Counted from the stretch's first letter, positions 22,131-35,409 are shown. The stretch: 64,000 bases of DNA from Scleroderma bovista (GCA_037178675.1 JAYMGJ010000297.1:1-64000), one strand, 5' to 3'. The notes: a model not told the origin generated them from the sequence alone. Made by a program: numbers and translations.

Positions 22131-23811
22131 TTACTAACGCACGATTTAGATCCATCCGTTGATACTGTTTACCGGCCTCTGAGGCTAATTCATGAACTAA
22201 CCACCAAGACCCGGGATGATCGTGTTAGGTGCTTGATGAACGCTTGATGAATGTCCCCACAGTAATGGAAGTGGTTTGATTCTTGACTCACTCTCACTTC
22301 AAGTACAATCCAGCTTTGAAGGAAACGTCCATATAGCCGTCTCATGATGATGCTAGAAACACTTTCGCACTTTTCCAATATCAATACACTGATCAGAATT
22401 ACAGGCGCTGATTGTGGAAGGGAATGTCTCCCTGTCGGAGAACATGGAGGTTGGACCACTCACCCAACAGCTCTCTAATCACTGACACTATAGTGGTTTC
22501 CAACAGTTGTCAGCTTCTTGCCTCTAGGTTGCGTATGAGAGCTTGGCGCTGTGCGTGCTATGTAACTGACTTCTTTCATGTACTACAGCAGCTGGCATCT
22601 TTTCAGCAGATAGTACATGCGTTTGTAGCTTCGAATCTATGTCGTCCGCGGGGATGCACCTTACGATCCTGCAGAAATGTTTTGGTAGATTGGTGCGTAA
22701 CACGGACGACAGTCGAGCTTTTTCGACTCGATCACGAGCTTTGGTCTCGCGCTCCGCGTTCGTCGCAATCTGCTCACCTGTCCCCAACGCCTCGTCTCGG
22801 CTTTCAACTCGTCCAAAGATGAATATTCGACTGTGCTGCCTGGCCGGGGCCTCAATTAAGCAACATGTTGTGTATGGATCAACGCGCTGGTATGGTTCTC
22901 GACATCATTCCACCCGTCTGCAGGTCCTGCTTTAGCTCCAGCACGCACAAAGGTGCTCAGATCCTCATCGCGGGTCACGACAGTCGTTTCACCGTCGTTC
23001 AATGCACGTTGGGTTTTCGTCTTTCTTTTCGATACATCCCCCGTGGTCCTTCTACATGTCCGGTCTGTTCCCAAGGCCAATCATGTCGCCCGAACGTGTT
23101 CTTGTGTCTCCAATGCACACGTGTGTTCGTATTGCTATCGTGCCCATCGATGTCGGCTCATGTACGACAGCATTGCAGCCGTACACCTCGCTAAGAGCCC
23201 CTAATCGTTCCCCACCATTGGGGCTTATTAGCAAAATAAATCTCATTCAGATTCTCTCCTTTACGCGAATGAAGCTCGTAAGACCTATGAAGTTCATACC
23301 AGCAGCCTACAGTAAAAATTTCCCACGCTTTGTCCAAGGCCTTCAATGTTGAATGAGACCCAGAAAAAAAAATGCAGTTGGTCTGAAGAAATCGAAACGG
23401 CGTCGTGCGACGCGACATTCAATATCCACGTTGTAAACGTCAACAGTGTCACGTTGCCTCAACAACTCTCGAAGAAGGGACTCACCAAGTCCCGACTTCA
23501 CAGATTCTAGGTTAGATAACCCAGTACCTTCTCGCGATGGCTATCGTATCTATTGCCTGTCCCAACCCGTGAGATTGTGGCAGGAACTTGAGTGCTTGGT
23601 CGTGGGAAGATTGTTCAACAACTTCTCCGCAGAAACACAGCTTACCTCCGTCCATACAACTCTCGAGCTAAGGTACACCAGTTGTTTTGAGATTTGGAGA
23701 AAGAGTTCAGATCCACGTTCCAGACTTATTGACCTCTAAGCGTACGTTGACTTTTTCGCGATAGCAGTGTACTAGGGCTGCTGAAGTATTCAGTCAAGGG
23801 AAACACAGGAT
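22131..23811. other. intergenic, no gene resolved
   Basis: Short frames occur on both strands (for example 22524-22787 minus, 23002-23352 plus, 23446-23739 plus), but none joins into a family I recognise. A small spliced gene around 22.5-23.4 kb cannot be excluded. Confidence 0.4.
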
Positions 23812-25909
23812 ATGCGCCTGATCAACGTGAACGCCTTCTTGGATTTTGAAAACGAGAGGCCCGTTCGAGATACCGCACTCTTGGTGGATATCTATGGCGC
23901 CGATCTCGCTGTGACGGAATATGCCATACTGTCGCACTGTTGGGGTGCACCTGCCGAAGAAGTACAGTTCAAGGAGATGCAAGGGCTCGCCCGCATGGGA
24001 AAAGCGAAGCGAAAGAAGTTCCGGGAGCGCATTGGCTACCAGAAGATTCTCAAGAGCTGCGAGCAGGCTTTCAAGGACAAGCTAGACTGGCTTTGGGTCG
24101 ATACTTGTTGTATCAACAAGGAGAGCAGTGCCGAGCTATCCGAAGCTATCAATTCGATGTTTCGATGGTACGAAAGCTCAAAGCGATGTTACGCTTATCT
24201 CCACGACATCAGTGATTCCGCTTTTCCTTCGGAAAAAGATGAGGAGAGATTTGGCGAGTTCAATGGCTGGCCAAAGTGGTTCACACGTGGCTGGACACTG
24301 CAAGAATTGCTAGCACCAAGAGATATTCAGTTTTTCAATCAGACGTGGGACTGCATTGGTGACAAGAGGGGCCTAGCATCGACGCTGACAAAAGTCACAC
24401 GAGTTCCGGAGGCTATCTTGGAGGACGGGCTGTCTCCTGCGCGTCCCAGTGTAGCACAGATCATGTCCTGGGCTGCAGACCGGAAGACGACCAGGGAGGA
24501 GGACCGGGCATACTCACTCCTTGGATTGCTTGGCGTTTACATGCCAATGCTGTACGGAGAGGGGAAGAATGCGTTTCAACGTTTGCAGTTGGAGGTCATC
24601 CGCAAATCAAACGACCACAGTATCTTTGCTTGGGATCATTATGGGGAAAGCGGACGGATCGGCAGTGTCCTGGCGGATGATCCAAGTTTCTTTCGCCACT
24701 GTCAGGATATCGTCAAGTTGGATCCTGACGAGTTCATCTCACGCCTCCAAATTGAACCACTCTTCACTGAAAAAGAAATGCGCAAGGTGTCCCCAAAGCG
24801 ATTCCTCATGTTCTCCGTCACCAACGGGGGCATTGAAATATGGCTACCTGTTGCACCATATTGTGGAACCCCTTCTATCCTTAGGGTTTGGTTGGCGTGT
24901 TCGTATTCTTGCTACGCGACCCCGATGACCATCGATTTAGCTGCCTCCAAATCTAATTACTACAGATATTTTGGTGCAGATGGGACTGCAAGTGCGTTTC
25001 CAGTCTTTCGGCAACTCCACATGGCTTATCAAGACGAACCTGCGATGCAACGCGAGATTACCTTCAAACTCGATCATAGGACCGTTACCCACCATGGATT
25101 CGTCTTTTGTGGCATCTTTCCCAGCGAGGTGACCTTGACAGCCGATTGTGTTAAAGTGTCAGGTATCAATGGTCGTGTTGTAGCAGTCTATTCTAATGAC
25201 AGCACAAATGCTCGTTTTGCGGTTGCACTTGGTCACTGCTTTAGCCAACCCTGGGTGCACATTATTTGCGAGGAGTCCCCTGACTCTGCAACCTGGCCAC
25301 TGTGGCAGGATTATGCTAGGGGAATATACAGTAAATTGTGGAATGCTCCCGCGCATGCCCAAAGTATGGTCGAGCAAACACGTCATCTGGCTGACATATT
25401 CACTCATGTCAATCGTATTCACCTCCCTCGATCCATTTGGGACGTAATGGCTATTTATGATGCCAGGCAGAAGAAGTCGGATAATCCCACAGTTACCATA
25501 GATGTCATCCAATGCAGCGGTTGTTGCGGGCCACCCATGTGGGAGACATTATATAAGGTTAGTGGGTTTTTATTGTCCTGGGCATATGTAATACTGAGCC
25601 CTCACTATGATGCATTTCGATATAGACTTTCGAGGATAATTTCGAGATGACTGGCCTATTCCTAACCCAGGTCCCTGGAGGGATTACAAATGGTGTCATT
25701 CAACACAGCCTACATGTGGATCAGGTCAATACACATTTTTTTCATGCCCCTACACATCTGGGTATCAAGGTAAGGAAGTGTTAACTGTTCTCCAGGCTAA
25801 ACCTCATGGGACTTGGAGTAGCTTGGTGATTATGGGAGTTGGCACCACACAGACAGTAGCTTCCAGTGTGAAGGCAATATCTTTGAAGATATGGAGTCAT
25901 CTGTCATGA
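23812..25909 (+). CDS. HET-domain protein (heterokaryon incompatibility family)
   Basis: Exon 1 (23812-25557, 582 codons) is followed by likely exons 25626-25724 and 25796-25909, giving about 652 aa; the last two exons are less certain. Residues about 1-280 contain the HET motifs in order: YAILSHCWG, WLWVDTCCINKES with SEAINSMFRWYESSKRCYAYL, and WFTRGWTLQELLAPR, then the EDRAYSLLGLLGVYMPMLYGEG block. HET proteins trigger growth arrest or cell death when incompatible hyphae fuse, or act as effector domains of fungal immune-like receptors (family knowledge). The C-terminal 370 residues have no recognisable NACHT, ankyrin or WD repeats. The start MRLINVNAF is the standard HET N-terminus. No defect was seen in exon 1. 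Confidence 0.88.
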
Positions 25910-27481
25910 AACCTCAAGTCTCTATGGACACTGTGGATTTAACTCTTCTTCCTGTGAAACACCAAGTATCCATGGGCCCTTTGGATTTGACTGATTTGAC
26001 TCTTCTGGAAAAATACAATGCCTGCAACAGTGATGGTGCAAACATAGCCAGTGCCTCTGTGGTGACCATTTGCCATCCTACTGACACTTGTGCAGTCCCA
26101 GGACTGGTTCTTTTCCAACCAGTTTGCTTGACCCTCCCAAACAACCAAGTTATTGTCACTTTGTTGAAAGCCCTGTCCGTGCATCTCACAGACAGATATC
26201 TGGTGACAAAGGTTGTACAATGTACAGAGTATCATGAAACAGACCCCTTTAAAGAACAAATCAAATGCAAGAGGTCAGAATGTGGTAAGAATTTAGGAAA
26301 ATATGAGTGCAGGTGAATAATGACATCTTACTGTTGTTTTTATTTTGAATAAAAGATTCCACTCTGGACTCTCTGAGGTGCTCAACAAACCTACATGCCC
26401 CTTTGTACACTCTACAGCAACCCTTAGTTTGGTGTCAAGTCAGGCCTGATGTAGAAAACATGACACAATTTGGGATGATCAGGTGTGTCTATTGGGATAC
26501 TGTTCATATAAAACTAATGGCAAATTCTATCAGAAAACATTTTTATACACTTATGGATGTACATGGTTCACAAGTAGCATTGCCAACCATGCATTTGCCA
26601 GATAGGCCAGGACATCAACTCCCCTCTATCACAGGAAATTGCCAAGGCAAAGATGTAAAAGAGATTGCAGCTATGTTCTTTGCAGAAATGTTTGGTGTTA
26701 CACATCTAAGGTCCCATGTATGTGTACATACCCTTGGTTATTTTCAGACATCTGAAACTTACTTTCAAATGATCCACATTCTAGATTGGTGAAATAACCT
26801 TTTTCAAACAACTCCATCACCTTGCGGGAGCAATTGAAGTTGAAACATCCCCTGGATCAAAGGATAGGTGTAGCAATCCAGATCAATCTGGTAGTAGGTG
26901 AGCACATCCACCCCGGTACTAGTTTGTGTGAAGGCACACAGGATTGCTTGAATGACACCTTCCTGAGTGCCCAAAGCTCGCTTGAAATCAGGGAAGTACC
27001 GCAGAAAGTAACGAATTCCCGCATCAAAGGCCTAGCAAAGCTGTTACTTAAGAGGATGCCTATAGTAGAGCCAAACGGAGGGTGCATGGTAGCGCCTTGG
27101 TTTTCCGAAACGAGGAAAATTGCGCGGGTGGCTATGACTGTATCAAACAGTGTTGGTGCGGGGGTGAGTGTGTCAGATACTAGTATCAAGAAGATGAAAA
27201 TGAAAACGAGATATGCACAACAAACAGCTTCTACAGGACATCAGTTCTGCCTACAAAACACCTAGCAGGAACCTTTTATGGCACCCACTCAGGTGAGTTT
27301 TCACTGCACTTTGTGTGCCATTCCTACATGACATTGTCACTATACTAGCTGGGAAAAGCCAAAAAGGCTGGGTTACGGAATCAATGAGAACAGGTGGGTG
27401 TTCCCGATATGTCCTGAGAGTTTATTCCTTGAAAGGGCGTTATCCAGTAGAGACGTCCAGTTGATATTGAAGGATATATGG
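25910..27481. other. AT-rich stretch, possible relics
   Basis: No gene is firmly supported. A minus-strand frame at 27189-26857 begins just after a hydrophobic run (LVFIFIFLILVS) and could be part of a membrane protein. Plus-strand frames at 25891 and 26403 show no family signature. Confidence 0.35.
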
Positions 27482-28090
27482 ATGCTACAGACTACATTGG
27501 ATGCAGTGCAAGATACAGACGAACAACGTGCATTGGAAGAAGATATAGCAGGCAAGGTAACAGTTGGTAGCAAGTCCGAACCTTCGGTATGCTGACATAT
27601 AATGCATTGTAGATCTTGCTGGTATGTTACTGCGGACTCCAAGCTGAAGTGGAAGCAGTACTGGAAAAAGTACGCGAATTATTCTGCAGTCCTCTCCATA
27701 GCACCTGATGTAACTTAACTCAGGTCATGGACCGTATCTTGAAGGATGAGACCGTGAACAGAAACGTGTTGCGCGCACGAGCTCATGTAAGTAGCCATGT
27801 TGTAGATCTAAGAACTAATTCACCTACTCAACTTGCAAGCTTCTGGAGGAAACGGGTCAAATTTTCGAGGACGCACTGGCTGAGCCGCCAGACGAATATC
27901 AATATCATTTGCTGCGGTGCGTGCAATACTTGACACGAGGAATGTGCAAGAGTTCAGAGTTGTATCCACTTCCAGGGTCTTGGCAGATGCAAAGGCCGGC
28001 ACGTCTAAACATGCACTATTACTCGCTGCACGGGCTGCAAAAGGAGCCGAAAAGAGGTGCGCTAGTACAGACTCCCCGGCGACGGTTTGA
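27482..28090 (+). CDS. small helical protein of unknown function, five short exons
   Basis: Exons 27482-27556, 27613-27669, 27724-27786, 27840-27916 and 27976-28090 join in frame with GT-AG introns of 53-59 nt, giving about 128 aa. The product is rich in Leu, Glu, Ala and Arg and reads as continuous helix (EVEAVLEKVMDRILKDE, NVLRARAHLLEETGQIFEDA). It ends AAKGAEKRCASTDSPATV. No family was recognised. The frame stays open upstream to about 27398, so the true start may lie in an earlier exon. The regular intron sizes and clean phase joins argue that this is a real gene, although no isolated exon would be called by length. The low-complexity ORF on the opposite strand (28104-27820) is a shadow. 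Confidence 0.55.
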
Positions 28091-28538
28091 AATTTAATGC
28101 TCATGGGATCATCTACGATAGGTGTTCAACATAAGCTCTCGAGTTCCATCTCCCATTCAGTCCCTCAAATATAACTGCCTACGAAGGCATCGAGTTTATT
28201 TCGCTTGCATGTAATGATGAAAGAGGAGTGTGAGTACTGTGAAGTTGAGGGGTCTTACCTCTCGTTGTTAGGCATGATCGCGCCTTCTGGGCAATAGTAG
28301 AGAAGATCTACAGTGTTAAGAATACTTCTTTGCAGGGCAAAACCTACCTATGAGATGCACTCCGTTATTAGAAGGACCGACTGCGGATATCGCGTGTTCA
28401 TGACATGTCCCTGGGAGTCCGAACACTGAAACTTCCAAGCTAACAGAGTGCGAGATGCCGTTGACTTCAATACGGAGTATTATCCCGTGTATTACCAGGA
28501 GAACAGCCGCTACTCTCCACTCTAAATGGAAATCTTAC
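28091..28538. other. 3' flank of the MFS gene, possible last exon
   Basis: The MFS gene's last clear exon ends at 28539 with a GT donor. A short terminal exon may lie at about 28284-28255 on the minus strand, reading EGAIMPNNER then stop, but this is uncertain. Confidence 0.35.
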
Positions 28539-30935
28539 CTCGGGGCTCATACGGCAACAAGAGCACCACCAAACCAGCGAACATCAGCAAACTCCCCGCA
28601 ATATACACGGGCAGGGCCGTCGATAAATTAGCATACAGTGCAATAATGGGTGCCTATCGTTATGCACATCATCGAAATTCACATCAAAACGTGCACGAGT
28701 GCTGCAAGAAAGAGGAAGGGTAATTGAACTCACCATCACCCCAAATACGCCCTTGGCAGTAGATGTCAAGCAATTCCCGGTCCCGCGGTGGATAGCAGGG
28801 AAGATCTCCGAAGAGGTCGCATACAACACACCGTACATGATCTGCAACACGTCAACTTCTACTGATTTACGGTGACGATCCAAGAGGGATCCACTCACGT
28901 TACTGCACAGCGCATAACCACAGTTCCATCCCAGAAGCTCGTTCGACGACCTGGAGGTAGTGCTCGCAAGAAGAAACACACCAGTGAGCCCTGCATTTGG
29001 AGGGAAGCTATTGAGTAGTGCAGTCGTGCTTAACTGTGGGATACTTGCCTGAAGAAATTGCGAGGGTGCCTTTGCGGCCAATGTAGGGGACCTCGACAGC
29101 CCACCCGGCCAGAAGCGCAGCGGGGATGCCAACGACACTGAGGATGACTTGCTGTAAGGGTAAAAATGAGAGTCGAAAGGGAGGCAAATGACCGATACGT
29201 ACATTACGATAAGTGATGTAGAGTGAGCCGTCACCGAAAGCAACGCCCCGAGTGGTGAGGCTAAACAGAGTGCTATTTAGTCTGGAAGAACTGAAACCCA
29301 TCAGCACACTGACATATACGGCAAGAAATTATTGTAGAGCGTGGACGCAAGGCCGATGATTCCTAACGACCCACGTCAGGTTTTATCTCAATGGCCGCAT
29401 AGCAAACTGACCCCAAACCGCGATCAATAGACTGGTCGACCACGCCATCTTTGGGGTCGCAAACAATGCCTTGATGTGGTTGATGGCAAAGCCTGAATCC
29501 TCACTTAGTATTCTGCGTTTACTTCCCGACCGATGGAAGGACTCGAATCCACGAATCTTTCCTGGTTCTTCCAGTTCTTCGACGGTAAGCGGACACGGCT
29601 GTCCGTTGCACTCGGCAAGCTTGCAGATAACGTCTACAGCTTCGGCATCTTTTCCAATTCCAGAGAGGAACCGGGGACTTTCTAACAATGAGAATATGAA
29701 GAAACGGAGGCCCCAGAGCAGGAGGGTCAGGCCACCGAGAGTGAAAAGGAGATATCGCCAACCCATGTTACTAGAACGATCGCAATCGACGGCGGATGTG
29801 CAGGAGAAGTTTGAGATAAGAGGCCATGCCACCTTGCTGGTAGTCAGTGCTAGTAAACGATGCGGATACAAATGAAAGCATTACAAGGTTTCCCAAAAGT
29901 TGTCCGAAGCACCACCAGATCGAAAGGATAGTCAGCAGATACTGGTGTGAACCAGGAACAAAGTCTGCAGAGAGCACATATTGAGAAATCATCACTATTC
30001 TTGACAGAAAGTTGGTCGTTTTACCCAAGAACACGGCAGCATCGACAGGCATATTACCTAGAATCAGATGCTTACTAGTGCATGAATGGGGTAAACATGG
30101 AAGCTCATACCGCCGACTCCGACACCAACGAACGACATGAGGACCGCCAAGGAGACGAAATTAGGTGAAGCTCCTGCGGCCACACCGAATACGCCTGCGA
30201 TGAAAAGCGTCAAGTTGAACGACCATCTAGGAAAGAAGCATATATTCTCGTGAAGTGATGTCGCATGACGAAGAAACAGACCTCCTTCCCCAGACATCAC
30301 ATCCCAGTCCCCAGACGAGACCGCCGACGAGCAGCCCGATATTTGACGCCAAAGAAAGGAAAGGGCCTTTAAAATGGAACTCGTACATCGCAGACGTTAG
30401 TATGAGGCCACTCAATGACTGTTGTGAGTGTTAAGTGACTTGCTGCATTCCTTGAACTATTACATAACGGAACCTACAGGCCAAACGCTGTCCCTTTTGT
30501 ATTTGAGAGCGGGCAATCAACAAAAGGTGAGTATCGAGACGGGGCCCATGGACGAAGACTTACGCAAACCATCCAAAACCTGCCACTACGAAGAGACACC
30601 ACTACCGCGAATACAAGCCCCAAATGAACATGCAGTCGCAAACGTGTCACATGAATTACAAGTACCTGGTATTTCCCCATTCCAATATCCTGTATCGACC
30701 GATTAAGGATGCGCGCCTTTGCTTGATACACTGGATCAACATATCCATCGTTGTAGAGGTCTATTCCGGTGTTTGGGCTCTTTCCTACGGGAAGATGTGC
30801 GTCTGAGCGATGGGTATTTCCCTGGTCTGCGGACATGAGAGGTGGAAAAGGCTGCCCTTGAATGGGTTGGGTATCCATCAAACCGTGCAGGCGGCAGTAA
30901 GGTGCCATTTGCGCACTTGTATGTCGATTTGTCAT
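28539..30935 (-). CDS. MFS transporter, many-exon gene (intact copy)
   Basis: Fourteen exons join in frame: 30935-30666, 30601-30564, 30493-30478, 30418-30282, 30226-30111, 30057-30025, 29964-29885, 29832-29412, 29362-29314, 29260-29203, 29151-29049, 28990-28899, 28841-28734 and 28653-28539. A short final exon downstream is unresolved. The protein has the 12-helix MFS layout. Loop 2-3 carries the motif-A-like GLGCDVWGRR, followed by helices such as LTLFIAGVFGVAAG and YLLTILSIWWCFGQLLGNL. A long hydrophilic central loop precedes the C-terminal half, and the end PYEPRG is typical of fungal members. It is a plasma-membrane carrier, most like the sugar/organic-solute SV2-type group; the substrate is unknown. 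One exon is only 16 nt and one intron uses a GC donor (29048). Two damaged copies lie at 33.7-34.1 and 35.4-37.8 kb. Confidence 0.85.
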
Positions 30936-31998
30936 GTTGGCACAGTACTCCAGACTCCAGTCTAGCTCTGTTCGTCAACGGACATTGCCAGCACGATTAC
31001 ATTTGCACAAGCATTTGGATCAAGGATGTCGACTGTCAACGTTGCCGAGACCGAGAAAGAAACCCAGGATGGTCAAGGATGCACAGACGAGTCAGTTGTA
31101 CAGGGTGTCGGTAATTGCCGCAGTGGCTTGTCTCTGGAATCCATTTCACTGCAAACTACACTCGGTTACCCAAGAAAGTAACGCGGGACTCACGCAGGTT
31201 ACATTCAACTCTGTCCGATGCACGTCATTCCTGCGACCTCCTGCGACCCAGGTGGTTTGAACGTCTGGACGGTGAGCGCTTGAGCGACAGAATCTTGGAA
31301 GAAGAAAAGCTCTTATGTACTGCAGGACTTTGCCGAACATAATTCCGTCACTCCCCTCTCTTTTGCCCGCTTCGATGACCATCCTATCCTCATGTCATGC
31401 TTCGTAGCGCAGCCTCAGTGAGCACATATAATCCTATGGATTGCCGGAATAAAAATGGATAGCCCTCGAGATGCCATTGATCTTCCAGCGTAACCTTCTC
31501 GGTGCATTACATCAAATATACACCAGTAACCGCAGATCCTGATTTCCTAGGAATTCAGACCATGTTCCTCCTTGTAGGCTATAAATGCCCCTGTATAGGA
31601 CCTCGATCCTTTTCCCTAAACCTTGTTCTGCTCATAGCTCCTATCTTGTGAAAGGTGGGACTCGGCCTTCACTGTAACTGCCCTTGCAGCCACTGCCCTA
31701 TGCATCAACACCCAACTTTTAAGACGAGGGCTTGAGGGTACTTTCTCGCTCTGGCATCACACTATCGACAGCCATTGTGTCGCTAACTGAGGATCCTCGC
31801 AGATTCTTTCTCGTTGCAACTTCATGAATACCTATAATAACTTTGACTGGCACTGCTCGACTGGAGTCCACAGTCAGAGAACTGATTGGAGACCATGGTA
31901 TTGACACAGTATTAGCTACTGTAATGATACAAACTACCCAAATAACGGAGCTTAATAAAGAGTGATTGCAGTGAATACACGAGATGAACATAGTCCCG
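30936..31998. other. MFS 5' flank and intergenic DNA
   Basis: The first 150-200 bases upstream of the MFS gene (to about 31110) are homologous to the flank of the fragment copy at 34.13-34.29 kb. The shared block contains cggcaacgttgacagtcgaca when read on the minus strand. Beyond this no gene was recognised; a ctataaat element at about 31579 has no gene attached. Confidence 0.45.
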
Positions 31999-33345
31999 TT
32001 AGTGTGACCGCAGAAGCCCACGATTGAAAACATTATACAAGAAAAAGAGGAGTATACACGTGTAGATGATGAGCCCTATGCACAGTACTGCAACGGCGTT
32101 TTCGAGCTCGTCCACGATGCACTGCTGCAGCCGTTGGAGACGAGAGCAGGGTGGGGAAATGATAACTGTCGGCGGTGAATCAGCCATGGCGGGTAATGTC
32201 GGTCGCTCGAACGTTTCGGTTGGAGGATCGGTGCGGCTGGGCCACGGCAGCAGGGAAGGGTGCTCGAATACGAGCTTTTGGGGCCTCATCATGTCTTCTC
32301 TTTGCTTGTCCAGGTACTTTGCTAGACAATAATGCCCGTACGCTGGCCCATCGAATGCCTCGTACAAGAAGGTCAAGCGAGAGTCCGGGGATTTCAACCT
32401 CTGGAAGAGGCGTCCCTCCTCGGGTGGGACAAGGTCCGCATGTGAACAGGTAGTGTCACATACGCAGTCTTCATAGATGGATGACGAATCACTGTTGGCT
32501 GTATCTTTGGACCTCGGCGTAGAACGTTTGCTGTATCTCTGTTCGCGAAATGTCAATCAGCGGTTGCGAAAAGGAGCGAAGAACGTACGCGCACAAGACA
32601 TGGTCGCTCTGGAAGCTTAAGTGACGATCGCTTCGGTGTTCTGATATGCGAACTTCGGAAGAAGATAACTGGCTCGTCGTCGAAGCGAACTGTCTGGATA
32701 CGGTGTCAAAAATCACACCCGTATTTGAATCATAAGGTCGACTCCCCTTTCTCCGTGAAAGATCAAATGATATTTCCATACTATCATCAACGAGCGTCTC
32801 CGTGTCGCATGAACTGGAGGAAACGAGTGTTTCTGTCACAGATGTAGTAGAACCCGCGTTTCGTATACCGCGAAATACTCGTTTCCAAGAGGGACGGAGT
32901 AGGAAAGCGAGAAGGCTCTTCGCTTCTCTGCTTACCTTCGCGCACTTGAGCTTTGGGACGAGATGGCGACGCGAGAGATTCCATCGACAGGGAGGGATGT
33001 TAAGAATGGGCAGAGTCCCCGCGAACATGAGGAAAACAGGTTTGTTGAGGAGAGCCGGGGAGCCAAAGTAGGAGGTAGGCAAGTTAGCCTTGCTTGGATT
33101 GGTTGAGATGTATCAAAGATTATTAAATAGAGGAAGCCAACACCCTCGAGAGGAACACGAGTAGCTGTACAGGGATCTTCTGGAGGTATAGCGTTTGCAG
33201 TATATTGACATGGCGTGCTAGTATATTTATCCACCGTCCTCCGCTGGGGCCGAAAGGGGTCTCCATGAACTTGCATTGTTCTCGTCCACAGTGGTTCAGA
33301 ACTGGGGGTTCGGGATCCTGCGATATCAAGAACGGTGTATTGCAC
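31999..33345 (-). CDS. uncharacterised protein, candidate single transmembrane helix
   Basis: Minus-strand frames at 33345-32932, 33082-32577 and 32535-31999 look like exons of one gene. The best-supported splice is an intron at about 32587-32536, joining SFQSDHVLC to RYSKRSTPRSKD. The product is Ser/Arg-rich, probably disordered, with a cysteine-containing segment (EDCVCDTTCSHADL). A hydrophobic helix near the end reads AVAVLCIGLIIYTCILLFFLY. The last exon may instead continue in another frame to about 31719. N-terminal exons and the start are unresolved, and no family was recognised. The gene lies between MFS copies 1 and 2 and is on the same strand as both. Confidence 0.4.
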
Positions 33346-33724
33346 TTACCGTATAAAGGCGCCTTCTGAGTGGACGGGCGCACGATAGTGGACGCATTAA
33401 TTTCCTTGTCCACGTGGCAGGTCGAATGGTTGGATGGAGTGCATGGATGTGGCTATCGGGGACAGTCAGGTCTGCCAAAGCGATCAACTGGCCACAGCAA
33501 ATTGGTCGTCGAAATACAGCTTTGTCCTTTTCCCGGGATACACAAACCTCCAAACCCACCATGATCAGTAAATCAATGAGATGAAGCTGTTGGCACTCAC
33601 ACACATGCGTACCTCCAATGTGATCGATCCACCTCCAGTGATGGCCTCCAACGTTCATAAATATGGACTTTGGGGGTGCGCCCGTACTGCCATTGTGCCA
33701 ACTGCCATCCTGTCAGGCCTGAAG

Positions 33725-34131
33725 GAGCCCGATATTTGACGCCAAAGAGAGGAATTTGGGGGCCATTCAAATGGACATATGCAAACCATCCAAAACCTAC
33801 CACTACGAGGAGACACCACTTACAAGCGGCAAGTGAGCATGCAATCGCAAACGTGTCATCATGGGTTAGAAGTACCCCATCCCAATATCCTGTATCGACC
33901 GATTAAGGATCCATGCCTTTGCTTGATGCACTGGGTCAACATATCCATCTTCGTATTAGAGGTCTATTCCAGTGTTTGGATTTTTCCTCCGAGAAGATGT
34001 GCGTCTGAGCGATAGGTATCTCCCAAGTCTGCGGACATGACAACTGGAGAAGGTTGCTCTCGTATGGGTTGGGTATCTAGCAAACCGTGCAGGGGTGTAA
34101 GGTGCCAGTTGCTCGCGTATCGATTTGCCAT
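33725..34131 (-). pseudogene. N-terminal fragment of the MFS transporter (copy 2)
   Basis: The fragment starts with an ATG at 34131 equivalent to that of the intact gene. It reads the N-terminal region with frame breaks (LLDTQPIREQ..., SADLGDTYRSDAHL), then the sequence of exon 2 (WCLLVVVGFGWFAY). It then jumps directly to part of exon 4 (the FxSLASNIGLL-coding region) and ends. The 16-nt exon 3 and everything after exon 4 are missing. The 5' flank to about 34290 is also homologous to that of the intact copy, so the promoter was duplicated too. Confidence 0.75.
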
Positions 34132-34290
34132 GTAGCTCTGTTTGTAAACAGACATTGGCACGATTAGCATCCACACAAGTATTTTGAACAAAGATGTCGA
34201 CTGTCAACGTTGCCGAGAAATCAAACCTAAGACCGAGAAACCCAGGATGGTCAGTGTCGCCAAGACATGGCCGATCGGAAATTGCCATGG

Positions 34291-35409
34291 CTTATGTCAC
34301 TTTGTCTCTGGATCAAGAGCACGTTTCTTCATGTCCTTCTGCTACGCTGTCGTCGGTTTTTGTCACCCCGCCAGCCCTCTCGCCGTGCTCGACGTTCGTT
34401 CGCCTATCCGCTATGATGTCTTCTGTATCTCTCAGCGCTTGGTCGTTGGAAGTCACTCCAGCCGCCTGTCTCCAAAAGCCTCGTTGCAACCTTCGATTTA
34501 TCCAAGACGAAGATCCAGGGACCTCGATTGTTATGCAAGGTGAATACATTGGCTTTTCTGACCATCGATCAGCAGTCTGAGCAATAAGTGAGTCTCGTAT
34601 TGTGACTTTCAAGTTTTGATGTGTTTTAAAAGTCTGTCGCTAGGAATGTGCTCAGCATACTGTTCTGATTTCATTTTCATATGATCGTACGAAGAAATGG
34701 TATCGTGCGTCGTCGCATCCAACAGAGCTGTTGACTTTGGGTGCTGTGCCGCGTGGTGTCCTGACAAGATCCTTGCTTTGCGATGCCCTGTACGTGCTAT
34801 CAACATTCTGATCCATATATAGAAAATCCTCGCACCTATATCATCGCATTGATGATGCCCTGTGGCAAGTTGCAACGATATAAAGAGTGACGGAGTCTGA
34901 CGACCTGCGTCAACGAGTTTGGGGCTGATGGTGATGAGTAAGTTAGTAGTTGTACTGCCAAATACTGATGGAACGACGCAGATAGACAATACCCACGACA
35001 CGTAGCCACCTGTTATGGGTGAGATCGTACTCCTTGCTAGACACTCATGATGCGTGATGGGCACATCCTTGGTCCGCATCATCTGACCTGGTTAAACGAT
35101 GCGGGCCGCGATGTCTGCGTTGTGCATCGAGGGATTGTGCAGTCCGCTTCTGTATCTGGAGCCAGTGAGGTATCCTCATGGCCAATGGAACGTAATAGGG
35201 TGAGTTGGCAGTCCCTGGATCTCTGCGCAGAGAAGGGTTCGTGACGTCCTTTGATCGAATACACAGGAACCTGGGCTCAATGTACTGGAAATGGTCGAGC
35301 CAAGTCAGGAGTGAGAATATGGAATACCCATGCGGATGTAATTGGGAGAATGACCGGATGTCCATGGCCCAGCATTTTCATGATGTCGTACGCGCATCTC
35401 ATACATGAC
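34291..35409. other. intergenic, includes inverted copy of the 20.6 kb repeat
   Basis: No gene was recognised. The segment about 34930-34770 (minus) is homologous to 20548-20700 (plus). Confidence 0.45.
34770..34930 (-). repeat. dispersed repeat, copy 2 (other copy at 20.55-20.70 kb)
   Basis: Read on the minus strand it shows the same ordered blocks as copy 1, including agggcatcatcaa, the TATA-like ctatatatggatcag and ttgatagcac. Confidence 0.65.

Noticed and set aside
26857..27189. Minus-strand membrane-protein ORF
   Set aside because: Only one hydrophobic run and no recognisable family or partner exons; left as a possible relic.
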